Positions 1 through 7,518 of a stretch of DNA of 45,871 nucleotides are shown here, piece by piece. Source of the DNA: Streptomyces hokutonensis (lineage in GTDB: Bacteria; Actinomycetota; Actinomycetes; Streptomycetales; Streptomycetaceae); NCBI RefSeq assembly GCF_000376565.1, contig NZ_BARG01000110.1, positions 1 to 45,871 on the forward strand. The letters run 5' to 3'. The notes beneath the pieces were generated by a model. That model did no database searches and was not told where the DNA came from. It worked only from the letters and a program-made list of their open reading frames with translations. Positions within the stretch are counted from its first letter, which is position 1. Every line of letters begins with the position of its first letter. Made by a program: the position numbers and the translations under genes.

Positions 1-260
1 GCGCCGGTGGCGGAGAGGGCGCGGCCCACGGCGAGGGCGGCGGTCACCAGGGCGGGGTCGTGGGAGTCGGGGATGTTCTGGACGGCGTAGCCCTCGGTGC
101 CGTCGGCCCACACGGTGAGGGCGGTGGCGCCGGTGGCGACCTCGCTGCGGCGCTCCAGCGCGCCCTGGCGGCAGACCAGTTCGTCGGTCCCCCGGCGCAG
201 TGTCCACACCTCGGCGTCGGCGCCGTGCCGGGCCGCTTCCTCGATCAGGGTCTCGGTCAT
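1..260 (-). CDS. TldE/PmbA-family metalloprotease subunit, N-terminal part only
   Basis: Reading leftward from the ATG at 258-260 gives 86 codons open to the window edge, beginning MTETLIEEAARHGADAEVW. This matches the N-terminal layout of the TldE/PmbA partner of TldD, with a short helix followed by segments such as VCRQGALERRSEVATG. The start overlaps the TldD stop by an ATGA junction, so the two are translationally coupled, as expected for a TldD/TldE heterodimer. In E. coli the pair is a zinc protease that trims peptides, including microcin B17 and CcdA. Several antibiotic clusters, lincomycin among them, carry homologues of debated role. The identification rests mainly on position next to TldD and on length-independent N-terminal resemblance; the rest of the gene is outside the window. 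Confidence 0.75.
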   Translation of the reverse strand, partial: MTETLIEEAARHGADAEVWTLRRGTDELVCRQGALERRSEVATGATALTVWADGTEGYAVQNIPDSHDPALVTAALAVGRALSATG

Positions 261-1600
261 CGTTCGGTACCGCCCACCAGGAGCGAACCGACCCGGAGGG
301 TGGGGCCGACCACGCCGACCGTCACCCACTGTCCGAACTTGCCGCACTTGGCGGCGCCCACCGTGCTGTCGTCGGCCACGGCGTCGATGTCCCGGAGCAC
401 CTGCGTTCCCGTTCCCGTGATGGTGGTCTCTTCGACCGGGTCGGTGACCCGCCCGTTCTCGATGAGGAAGCCGTTGGTCACCCGGAAGGTGAACTCGCCG
501 GTGGACTCGATGACTTCGCCGCCGCCGACGTGCTGGGCGTAGATGCCGTGCTCGGTGGAGGCGATGATGTCGGCCACGCTCGAGGTGCCGGCCGCCAGGC
601 AGGTGTTGGTCATCCTGGGCTGGGGCGGCTGGAGTGCCGTGGTGCAGCGGCCGTTGCCGCTGGAGGGGCGGCCGAGGCGGGCCGCCGACTCCTGGTCGGT
701 CAGATAGCCGGTGAGCACGCCGTTCTCGATGAGGGTGGTCGGGCTCCCCGGGGTGCCCTCGTCGTCGTAGGTGTAACTGCCCACCGCCCCCGGCACCGTG
801 GGGTCGTCGGTCAGCGTGACGAGGGGGGAGGCGATGTGCTCGCCGAGCCGGCCGGCGTAGACGGAGCCGCGCAGGACCTCGTCGCCCTCCAGCGGGTGGC
901 AGCAGGCCTCGTGCAGCAGGACCATGCCCCGGCCGCCCGCCACGACGACGGGGAGCCGGCCGACCGGTGCGGGTCTGGCGTCGAGCCCGGTGACCGCGCG
1001 GCGGGCGACTTCCCGGCCGGCGGCGCGGACGTCGATGCCGCTCAGCGGGCCGCTGACGCCCGGGGTGTAGAAGCCGGTGGCGACACGGCCGGCGCGGCGG
1101 GCGATCACCCGGATCGTGAGGTAGCTCAGCAGGCGGTGTTCGTCGTACAGCCCGGTGTCGTCGGCGAGCACCAGGTCCTGTTCGCCGAGTTCGAAGTCCA
1201 CCACGACCTGGGCGACCGAGGGGTCGAACTTCCGGGCGGATTCCTCCAGTTCGGCCAGGGCACCGAGGGCGGCGGACAGTTCCATCCACTCCGGCACGGG
1301 ACCGGAGTCCGGCGCGCGGTGGCGGACCGGGTCCCGGGTGTCGCCGGCGGCGAGCCGGGCCACCGCCGGGTCGAGGCCGGAGACGGCACGGTGCAGGTAG
1401 GAGTCGCGCAGCACATAGCGGGCGGCGCTGGCCTGGCCGCGCTGCACGCTGATGTCACGGATCCGGCCCTCGGCGTACCGGCCGCCGACGCGATGCCAGG
1501 ACTGGGCCGCGGCCGAGGTCGCGACGCAGTCGTGCGGGCGCCGCTGGCGCATCTCGGCGGCAAGGTCGTGACCCACCTGGCGGAGGGAGTCACTGGGCAT
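257..1600 (-). CDS. TldD-family metalloprotease subunit
   Basis: The protein is 447 aa, slightly shorter than typical TldD (about 480). The family zinc signature HExxxH is visible as HEACCH at residues 230-235, preceded by the glycine-rich AGGRGMVLLH. The C-terminal third has the usual pattern (GxYTYDDEGTP, MTNTCLAAG, GAAKCGKFGQ) and keeps the downstream cysteine expected as third metal ligand. The ATG at 1598-1600 has GAGGAG at good spacing. It lies 54 bp downstream of the dioxygenase gene on the same strand and overlaps the TldE start, so all three probably form one operon transcribed away from the PEP mutase genes. TldD/TldE hydrolyse unstructured peptides. In this cluster the target is unknown: a leader or protecting peptide, or a small amide intermediate, are possibilities. 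Confidence 0.9.
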   Translation of the reverse strand: MPSDSLRQVGHDLAAEMRQRRPHDCVATSAAAQSWHRVGGRYAEGRIRDISVQRGQASAARYVLRDSYLHRAVSGLDPAVARLAAGDTRDPVRHRAPDSGPVPEWMELSAALGALAELEESARKFDPSVAQVVVDFELGEQDLVLADDTGLYDEHRLLSYLTIRVIARRAGRVATGFYTPGVSGPLSGIDVRAAGREVARRAVTGLDARPAPVGRLPVVVAGGRGMVLLHEACCHPLEGDEVLRGSVYAGRLGEHIASPLVTLTDDPTVPGAVGSYTYDDEGTPGSPTTLIENGVLTGYLTDQESAARLGRPSSGNGRCTTALQPPQPRMTNTCLAAGTSSVADIIASTEHGIYAQHVGGGEVIESTGEFTFRVTNGFLIENGRVTDPVEETTITGTGTQVLRDIDAVADDSTVGAAKCGKFGQWVTVGVVGPTLRVGSLLVGGTER

Positions 1601-1654
1601 GGGTGTTCTCCTCGGCTGGACGTGCCGCGCCGCGTGACAAGGGGCGGTGCGGGG

Positions 1655-2623
1655 CTACTTGCTCGACCACATGCGGAACATGTAGCGGTTGACCTGGTCC
1701 GGGCTGTCGGTGTCCAGGTCGATCCCGCGGGGCGCGAACCGGTCGTAGAAGGCGGTGCGGGTGTGCAGGAACCGGTCGTCGGCGGAGACCAGGGTCTGCC
1801 CGCGTTCGAGGCGGATGCGGTACTGGACGGACGACTGGTCCAGCACGGCGTCGAAGAAGTCGAGGGCGGCGCGCTGTTCGTCGGTGATCGGCTCGCCCTT
1901 CTTCTCGTGGGCGACCTCGATGTACGTCCGGAAGTAGCGGACGAGCGGTTCGCCGTCGGCGGTGTAGCGGATGATCGGGGAGCGGAAGAATCCGGTCTCC
2001 GCGCTCAGCGACATGCCGCGCTTCTCGAACCAGAAGTCCTGGGTGAGGATCTTGAGGACGTCGGGGTGCCCGGCGAGGACGTCGTGGACGGGCTTCGCGT
2101 CGACGAGGATGCTCTCGCCGCCGATGTAGGCGGACTGCCCGCAGGACAGCAGCAGGTAGTCGATGGGGTCGACGTCGTTGACGGCGTCGTTGTGCATGTA
2201 CGAGCCCTGCTTGGTCTGGTGGTAGCGGGCGCCGTCCTCGATGGTCCTGCGGACGCCCCGGTCGTACACCTCGATCAGCCGCCAGCCGTCGGTGTTCTGC
2301 ACCATGGGCCGGCCCAGCGCGGTGCCCAGCACCCAGGCGTACAGGGCCTGTCGGCGCAGTGAGCGGACGCCCGCCACCCGGTCGTAGACGATGAAGTGGG
2401 CGCGGGAGTCGATGACGTCCCGGCTGCCGTCGACCTCCGCGGCGAAGCGCGGCACCGCGGTGAGGTCGACCTCGATCGCGTCGACGCGGTCACCCGGGTG
2501 CTGCCGGTCGAGGGCGGCCACGTAGTCGGCCAGTTCGCTCTGAGCCTGCTCCGAGAAGGTGTGGAACGCCTCGGCGGGGACTTCCAGAGTGCGTGGATGA
2601 GTAGGCACGAGCGCGGTGCTCAT
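1655..2623 (-). CDS. TauD/clavaminate synthase-like 2-oxoglutarate, Fe(II)-dependent dioxygenase
   Basis: The protein is 322 aa from the ATG at 2621-2623, which has GAGAGGAA about 8 nt upstream; a longer in-frame start at 2692 has no such site. The iron facial triad is visible as H144-N-D146 (in SYMHNDAVND) and H287 (in RFLHTRTAF), followed by arginines at 295 and 299 that could bind 2-oxoglutarate. The central LLLSCGQSAYIGGES segment is typical of the TauD/TfdA and clavaminate synthase group. Relatives in phosphonate clusters hydroxylate aminoethylphosphonate, as PhnY does, or desaturate and rearrange phosphonate carbons. Hydroxylation of 2-aminoethylphosphonate or of an amino-acid partner such as diaminopropionate is the natural inference. 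It is divergent from the PEP mutase gene and shares its control region. Confidence 0.87.
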   Translation of the reverse strand: MSTALVPTHPRTLEVPAEAFHTFSEQAQSELADYVAALDRQHPGDRVDAIEVDLTAVPRFAAEVDGSRDVIDSRAHFIVYDRVAGVRSLRRQALYAWVLGTALGRPMVQNTDGWRLIEVYDRGVRRTIEDGARYHQTKQGSYMHNDAVNDVDPIDYLLLSCGQSAYIGGESILVDAKPVHDVLAGHPDVLKILTQDFWFEKRGMSLSAETGFFRSPIIRYTADGEPLVRYFRTYIEVAHEKKGEPITDEQRAALDFFDAVLDQSSVQYRIRLERGQTLVSADDRFLHTRTAFYDRFAPRGIDLDTDSPDQVNRYMFRMWSSK

Positions 2624-2685
2624 TCTCGGCTGTTCCTCTCTGTTTCCCGTCGGCCCGGGCGCCGGGCCAGAACGATTGGAGCACG

Positions 2686-2724
2686 TTGGCAATTAGTTGA
2701 CAAGTCATTGACAACCGTTGCCAG
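2686..2724. promoter_or_regulatory. Array of four TTGNCAA-like heptamers with 11-bp phasing (candidate SARP operator)
   Basis: Heptamers TTGGCAA (2686), TTGACAA (2697), TTGACAA (2708) and TTGCCAG (2718) follow each other at 11, 11 and 10 bp. SARP activators such as ActII-ORF4 and DnrI bind direct heptamer repeats with 4-bp spacers at about this period, close upstream of the -10 box. Here the -10-like TAGGTT begins 6 bp after the last heptamer. The repeats are seen directly; binding by the SARP encoded at 18412-21501 is inference. Because TTGNCAA is palindromic the array could serve both divergent genes. Confidence 0.6.
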
Positions 2725-2736
2725 CCGCCCTAGGTT
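2708..2736 (+). promoter_or_regulatory. Probable promoter of the phosphonate operon
   Basis: TTGACA at 2708-2713 and TAGGTT at 2731-2736 are separated by exactly 17 bp, a good housekeeping-sigma promoter pointing at PEP mutase. The -35 is the third heptamer of the phased array, so an activator bound there would sit on the -35 region. The predicted leader is about 120 nt. Confidence 0.55.
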
Positions 2737-2816
2737 TTTGCTCCGTGCCGATCGATCAAACGCCTCAACGGCTGGATCTCGGCAGTTCACAGCAGCGCAG
2801 CGCACAGCTCAGCGCT

Positions 2817-2844
2817 TTGGCAAGGATTGCCATCCCATTGTCAA
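2817..2844. promoter_or_regulatory. Second phased heptamer array just upstream of PEP mutase
   Basis: TTGGCAA (2817), TTGCCAT (2827) and TTGTCAA (2838) are spaced 10 and 11 bp apart, the same motif family and phasing as the array about 130 bp upstream. The first two also form an inverted repeat (TGGCAA, GGA, TTGCCA). The array ends 7 nt before the ribosome binding site. It may be a second operator or a site for cooperative binding or looping. Confidence 0.5.
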
Positions 2845-2863
2845 AAGACCAGGAGTTTCAGGC

Positions 2864-3724
2864 GTGCAGCGACCCATATACCCCTCATTCCGCTCCGTCC
2901 TGGCGGACAACGACGTCGTCCGGGTCGCGGGAGCGAACCACGCCCTGGGCGGACTGCTGGCCGAAGAGGCCGGCTTCCAGGCCGTGTGGTCGTCGAGCCT
3001 GGAGGTCTCCGCGTCCCGCGGCCTGCCCGACGCCAGCATCCTGAGCATGACCGAGTACCTCGAAGCCGCCGCGAACATCCAGAAGGTGCTGCGCATCCCG
3101 GTCGTCGCCGACTGCGACACCGGCTACGGCGGCAATCTCAACGTGGGGCACATGGTCCACGAGTTCGAGGCCGCCGGCATTACCGGGCTCTGCCTGGAGG
3201 ACAAGCTGTTCCCCAAGATGAACAGCTTCGTGGCGGGCGGTCAGACACTGCTGGGCACCAAGGAGTTCGCCAGGAAGATCAAGATCGCCAAGGAGGCGCA
3301 GGCCTCCAAGGACACCTTCGTCATCGCCCGCACCGAGGCCCTCATCAGCGGCCTGGACGTGGCCGAGGCCCTGGACCGCTGCCGCACCTACGCGGACTCC
3401 GGGGCCGACGCCGTCCTCGTCCACTCCAAGGCGAAGACCCGCGACCAGGTCGTCGCCTTCCTGGACGGCTGGGACTTCCGGGTCCCGGTGGTCATCGTCC
3501 CGACCACCTACCCCGACTGGCACATCGACGACATCCGGCAGGCGGGCGTCTCCGTCGTCATCTACGCCAACCACGGACTGCGCGCCACCGTCAGCGCCCT
3601 GCGCGACACCTACCGCTCCGTGTACGAGAACGGCGACACCACGGCCCTCGAGGGCTCCATCGCCTCGGTCAAGGACATCTTCGCGCTCCAGGGACTCGAC
3701 TCCTGGCAGAAGCTCGACAGCTGA
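2864..3724 (+). CDS. Phosphoenolpyruvate phosphomutase (PepM)
   Basis: PepM rearranges phosphoenolpyruvate to phosphonopyruvate, forming the C-P bond that starts nearly all phosphonate pathways. The protein is 286 aa, the usual size. The diagnostic motif EDKLFPKMNS is present at residues 112-121, separating true PEP mutases from isocitrate lyase-type relatives, and the metal-site segment ADCDTGYGG is at 82-90. I place the start at GTG 2864 (VQRPIYPSF) because AGGAG lies 8 nt upstream and homology begins there; the frame is open further upstream without a better site. It is the first gene of the rightward operon. The unfavourable mutase equilibrium is pulled forward by the decarboxylase encoded at 13729-14822. 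Confidence 0.97.
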   Translation: MQRPIYPSFRSVLADNDVVRVAGANHALGGLLAEEAGFQAVWSSSLEVSASRGLPDASILSMTEYLEAAANIQKVLRIPVVADCDTGYGGNLNVGHMVHEFEAAGITGLCLEDKLFPKMNSFVAGGQTLLGTKEFARKIKIAKEAQASKDTFVIARTEALISGLDVAEALDRCRTYADSGADAVLVHSKAKTRDQVVAFLDGWDFRVPVVIVPTTYPDWHIDDIRQAGVSVVIYANHGLRATVSALRDTYRSVYENGDTTALEGSIASVKDIFALQGLDSWQKLDS

Positions 3725-3806
3725 TCGCCAGGACGGCCGCGCGGCGCGCGCGGGACGAGCGGACGGCGGCCGTGAGCGGGCCGGCGCACAGAAGCGGACA
3801 GGACCC

Positions 3807-4781
3807 TTGGCAATCATCTCCACTGCGGACGACCTGCTCGACAGCGACGTCTACATCGACCTGGACCACACGCTCGGCATCCCGCTGCACCTCAAGTGCG
3901 AGGGCTTCAACTTCGCGGGATCCGTGAAACTCAGGGCCGCCACGTCCATGGTCGTCACCGGTCTGCGGAACGGTCTGATCGGCGACGGCTCCACCCTCGT
4001 CGAATCCTCCTCGGGCAACCTCGGCGTCGCCCTCAGCGTCGTCACGGCGGCCCGGTCGATCCCCTTCGTCTGTGTCACCGACCCCAAGTGCAACCCGGCG
4101 ACGGTCAAGCTGATGCGGGCTCTCGGCAGCGAGGTCGTGGTGGTGGACCGGCCCGACGCGAGCGGCGGCTACCTCTCCGCCCGCAAGGCCCTCGTACGGG
4201 AACTGTGCGAGAGCAACACCGGCTATGTGTGGCTCAACCAGTACGAGAACCCGGCCAACTGGCTCGCCCACTACGAGAACACCGCGCCCCTGATCGCCAA
4301 GCAGTTCCCCGACCTCGACGTGCTCTTCGTCGGCACGGGGACCGGCGGCACGCTCAGCGGCTGCGCCCAGTACTTCCGGGAGAACCGGCCCGGGGTGCGC
4401 ATCGTCGCGGTGGACACCGTCGGCTCGGTCAACTTCGGCCTGGCCGCGGGCCCCCGCCATCTGCCCGGACTGGGCGCCGGCGAACCCATGCCGTTCGTGC
4501 GGCGGGACCTGGTCGACGACGTGGTCCCGGTGCCCGAGCGGGACGCCGTGCGGATGTGCCGGCGCCTGGCCCGGCACGGATTCCTCCTCGGCGGCTCCAC
4601 CGGAACCGTCGTCAGCGGTGCCGCCGGCTGGCTGGCCGGGCACGACCCGGGCCGGTCGCTGAACGCGGTGGCCATCTCGGCGGACCTCGGCGACCGCTAC
4701 ATCGAAACGGTTTACGACGACTCGTGGGTCCAGGACACCTACGGCGACCTCCACACGGAACGGGAAGGCAGCAATGGCTGA
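3807..4781 (+). CDS. SbnA-like PLP enzyme, N-(2-amino-2-carboxyethyl)-glutamate synthase
   Basis: The 324-aa protein is a fold-type II PLP enzyme of the cysteine synthase family. It resembles staphyloferrin B SbnA, which condenses O-phosphoserine with glutamate. Lys41 in AGSVKLRAA is the PLP lysine and ESSSGNLGVAL is the phosphate/substrate loop. Segments such as DASGGYL, WLNQYENPANW, VGSVNFG, LPGLGAG and GDRYIETVYDDSW follow the SbnA pattern closely. The start appears to be TTG at 3807; the Shine-Dalgarno match there (GGACAGGA) is imperfect, so the exact start is uncertain. The gene overlaps the SbnB-like gene by 8 bp. Together they should make L-2,3-diaminopropionate. Cysteine synthase activity is a less likely alternative given the SbnB partner. 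Confidence 0.88.
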   Translation: MAIISTADDLLDSDVYIDLDHTLGIPLHLKCEGFNFAGSVKLRAATSMVVTGLRNGLIGDGSTLVESSSGNLGVALSVVTAARSIPFVCVTDPKCNPATVKLMRALGSEVVVVDRPDASGGYLSARKALVRELCESNTGYVWLNQYENPANWLAHYENTAPLIAKQFPDLDVLFVGTGTGGTLSGCAQYFRENRPGVRIVAVDTVGSVNFGLAAGPRHLPGLGAGEPMPFVRRDLVDDVVPVPERDAVRMCRRLARHGFLLGGSTGTVVSGAAGWLAGHDPGRSLNAVAISADLGDRYIETVYDDSWVQDTYGDLHTEREGSNG

Positions 4782-5844
4782 GCAACAGGCCGGACCGCCG
4801 GGATTCTCCGTCGTCCCCGGCGCGGCCGTCCACCGCAGTCTGGCGGGACGCCGGGCGGAGATCATCGACCTGGTCGAGGACGCCTACCGGCTCCACGGCG
4901 AGGGACGGACGGTGAACCCGCCGTCCTACTTCCTCCGGTTCCCCGACCGGCCCACCGCCCGCATCATCGCGCTGCCCGCGTCGGTCGGCGGCGGGGTCGG
5001 CGCGGACGGCGAGGCAGGCGGAGTCGACGGCATCAAGTGGATCTCCAGCTTCCCCGGCAACCTCGGTCTGGGCATTCCGCGCGCCTCGGCCCTGCTGCTG
5101 CTCAACGACCCGCGCACCGGCTACCCGTACGCCTGCCTCGAAGGGTCGATCATCAGCGCGGTGCGCACCGCCGCCTCGGCCGCGTCAGCCGCCCGCCGAC
5201 TGGCCGAGCAGCGCGGCACTCCACGCCGTGTCGGCTTCTTCGGCACCGGTCTCATCGCCCGGTACGTCCACGACTACCTGTCCGAACTGGGCTGGCAACT
5301 CGACGAGTTCGGGGTGCACGACCTCAGCGCGGAGTACGCGGCCTCCTTCGCCGAGCGGGTCCTCGGACCGACCGGTCGGCCGGTGCGGGTGCACCAGGAC
5401 GCCGAGTCCCTGGTCCGCTCCTCGGACCTGATCGTGTTCGCGACCACCGCGGCCGCCCCGCACGTGACCGACCCCTCCTGGTTCGACCACAACCCCCTGG
5501 TGCTGCACGTCTCCCTGCGCGACCTCGGCACCGACATCGTGCTGCGCAGCGCCAACGTCGTCGACGACGTCGAGCACGTGCTGAAGGCCGACACCTCCGT
5601 GCACCTCGCCGAACAGGAGACCGGCGACCGCGACTTCCTGGACGCCACCCTGTACGACGTCCTCACCGGCAAGTTCACCGCCCCCGCCGACAGGCCCGTG
5701 GTCTTCTCGCCGTTCGGCCTGGGCGTGCTGGACCTCGCGGTGGGCGCCCATGTGCACCGGCTGGCCACCGCGGCCGGCGACACCGTCCCCGTCGACGGCT
5801 TCTTCCACGAGCTGGACCGCCACCAGAGCGCGGCCACCTCATGA
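4774..5844 (+). CDS. SbnB-like dehydrogenase (2,3-diaminopropionate biosynthesis)
   Basis: This is a 356-aa member of the ornithine cyclodeaminase/mu-crystallin family. SbnB oxidatively hydrolyses the SbnA product, using NAD, to L-2,3-diaminopropionate and 2-oxoglutarate. Visible features are the substrate-region lysine segment GIKWISSFPGN, then LLLLNDPRTGYPYACLEGSIISAVRTAA, cut here as LNDPRTGYPYACLEGS and ISAVRTAA, and a Rossmann motif GFFGTGLIARY near residues 150-160. Those segments are those of SbnB rather than of true ornithine cyclodeaminases. The 8-bp overlap with the preceding gene and the ATGA overlap with the adenylation gene imply co-translation. The 2-oxoglutarate released is also the co-substrate of the divergent dioxygenase. 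Confidence 0.88.
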   Translation: MAEQQAGPPGFSVVPGAAVHRSLAGRRAEIIDLVEDAYRLHGEGRTVNPPSYFLRFPDRPTARIIALPASVGGGVGADGEAGGVDGIKWISSFPGNLGLGIPRASALLLLNDPRTGYPYACLEGSIISAVRTAASAASAARRLAEQRGTPRRVGFFGTGLIARYVHDYLSELGWQLDEFGVHDLSAEYAASFAERVLGPTGRPVRVHQDAESLVRSSDLIVFATTAAAPHVTDPSWFDHNPLVLHVSLRDLGTDIVLRSANVVDDVEHVLKADTSVHLAEQETGDRDFLDATLYDVLTGKFTAPADRPVVFSPFGLGVLDLAVGAHVHRLATAAGDTVPVDGFFHELDRHQSAATS

Positions 5845-7517
5845 CCGCGCCCCTCACCCCGGCGGAACTGCCGCTCGCCCCGGGCGCCCTGGACACGGCC
5901 CGCGAACTGAGCCTGGGCCGGGACAGCGGCCCGTCCGACACCGCGTCCGGCGTGCTGGCACGGGTCGCCGACACCGCGGCCCGGACACCGGAGCGCACCG
6001 CGGTCACCGACGGCGGGTCCACCCTGACGTACGCCGGACTGCTCGCCCGCGTGGGCCGGTTCCGCGCGGTGCTGAGCGCGGCCGGCTGCACGGCCGGCAC
6101 GGTCGTCGCGGCCGTCGGCGACCGCTCCGCCGACACCGTCGCCGCGTTCCTCGCCCTCGAAAGCCTCGGCGCCGTCTATCTGCCGATCGCCCCCGACTGG
6201 CCGGCCCAGCGGGTCGGCGAGGTCCTGGCCCGCAGCGGGGCCGGCCTGCTGCTCGACTACTCCGGCTCCCCGGGAGGCGGCGGCCCACGCGGCCGTACGG
6301 CGGTGGCGGCGGCCGCCGGGCTGGGGACGGCGACGGTCTCGGCGCCCGGCGGCGACACCCCGGTGTCCGTCGCGTTCGCCGACGAGAACCCGGACCGCTC
6401 CCTGGAACCCCGCTACTGCATCTTCACCTCCGGGACCACCGGGCGGCCCAAGGGTGCCTCGGTGGAGCACCGCGGCATGATGAACCACCTCTGGGCCAAG
6501 GTCGAGGACCTCGGTCTGACCGGGGCGGACCGGCTGGCCTTCACCGCTCCGCTGGTGTTCGACATCTCCGTCTGGCAGATGCTGGCCCCGCTCCTCGTCG
6601 GCGGTGCCGTCGTCGTGGTGCGCGAGCCCGAACTCGCCTTCCCCCGGCGCCTGACGAACGTCCTGGAGCAGTCCGGCGTCACCGTCGTCGAACTCGTGCC
6701 GACCGTCGTCGGCTGGATCACCGAGCAGGCCGAGCGCCGCACCGGCACGACCCTGCCCGCGCTGCGCTGGCTGATCTCCACCGGCGAGGAACTGCACACC
6801 GGCCTCGCCGCCCGGTTCCTGGCCGCCGCGCCCCACGTCCGGCTGCTCAACGCCTACGGCCCCACGGAGTGTTCGGACGACATCACCCACCACGAGGTGA
6901 CCGCGCCGGACACCGCCCGCCCCCGGCTGCCGGTCGGCGCACCGGTCGGCGGGGCCCGGCTCTACCTCCTCGCCCGCGAGGACGACGGGCGGTGGCGGGC
7001 CGCCGGCGCCGGCGAGAGCGGCGAACTGTTCGTCGGCGGGGTGGTCGTCGGACTCGGCTACCTCAACGACCCCGACAACAACGCGGCGGCGTTCTTCACC
7101 GACCCCTTCGACGCCGGCTCCCCCACCCGGCGCCTGTACCGCACCGGCGACCTGGCCCGGTTCGAGGACGGCGTCGTCCACTACCTGGGACGGGTGGACC
7201 GGCAGGTCAAGGTCGCCGGGGTGCGCATGGAACTGGACGAGATCGAGGTCGTCCTGCGCCGTCACCCGGCGGTCGACGAGTGTGCCGTCGTGGTGCCCGT
7301 CGTCGACGGACGGCCCGAACTCGCCGCCTACTACACGCTGTCGGCCTCCGTCCCGGCCGAGGAGCTGAAGGCCTGTCTGGCCGCCGCGCTCCCCGAGGCC
7401 ATGGTGCCGCGCCGGCTCACCGAGCTCGACGCGCTGCCGCTGACCCAGAACGGCAAGACCGACCACCGTGCGCTGCGCCAGCTGACGCAGGACGGCTCGA
7501 CCCCGGCAAAGGTGTGA
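5841..7517 (+). CDS. Stand-alone amino-acid adenylation enzyme (NRPS A domain)
   Basis: A 558-aa AMP-binding enzyme containing only an adenylation domain, with no carrier or condensation domain attached. The core motifs are in order: A3 FTSGTTGRPKG at 195-205, A4 FDISVWQ at 240-246 (Asp241 would contact a substrate alpha-amino group), A5 NAYGPTE at 338-344, A6 GELFVGG, A7 YRTGDLARF, A8 GRVDRQVKVAGVR and A10 NGKTD near the C-terminus. It follows the diaminopropionate genes and a free carrier protein is encoded at 14897-15157. Loading diaminopropionate, or a related amino acid, on that carrier is the simplest model. Substrate identity cannot be fixed by eye. Confidence 0.92.
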   Translation: MTAPLTPAELPLAPGALDTARELSLGRDSGPSDTASGVLARVADTAARTPERTAVTDGGSTLTYAGLLARVGRFRAVLSAAGCTAGTVVAAVGDRSADTVAAFLALESLGAVYLPIAPDWPAQRVGEVLARSGAGLLLDYSGSPGGGGPRGRTAVAAAAGLGTATVSAPGGDTPVSVAFADENPDRSLEPRYCIFTSGTTGRPKGASVEHRGMMNHLWAKVEDLGLTGADRLAFTAPLVFDISVWQMLAPLLVGGAVVVVREPELAFPRRLTNVLEQSGVTVVELVPTVVGWITEQAERRTGTTLPALRWLISTGEELHTGLAARFLAAAPHVRLLNAYGPTECSDDITHHEVTAPDTARPRLPVGAPVGGARLYLLAREDDGRWRAAGAGESGELFVGGVVVGLGYLNDPDNNAAAFFTDPFDAGSPTRRLYRTGDLARFEDGVVHYLGRVDRQVKVAGVRMELDEIEVVLRRHPAVDECAVVVPVVDGRPELAAYYTLSASVPAEELKACLAAALPEAMVPRRLTELDALPLTQNGKTDHRALRQLTQDGSTPAKV

Positions 7518-7518
7518 C

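Noticed and set aside
200..2362. Long plus-strand open frames opposite the TldD and dioxygenase genes
   Set aside because: They are antisense shadows produced by high GC; the minus-strand proteins have clear metal-binding motifs and ribosome binding sites.
3807..3813. A further TTGGCAA heptamer at the SbnA-like start
   Set aside because: It is a single copy that includes the start codon and has no phased partners.
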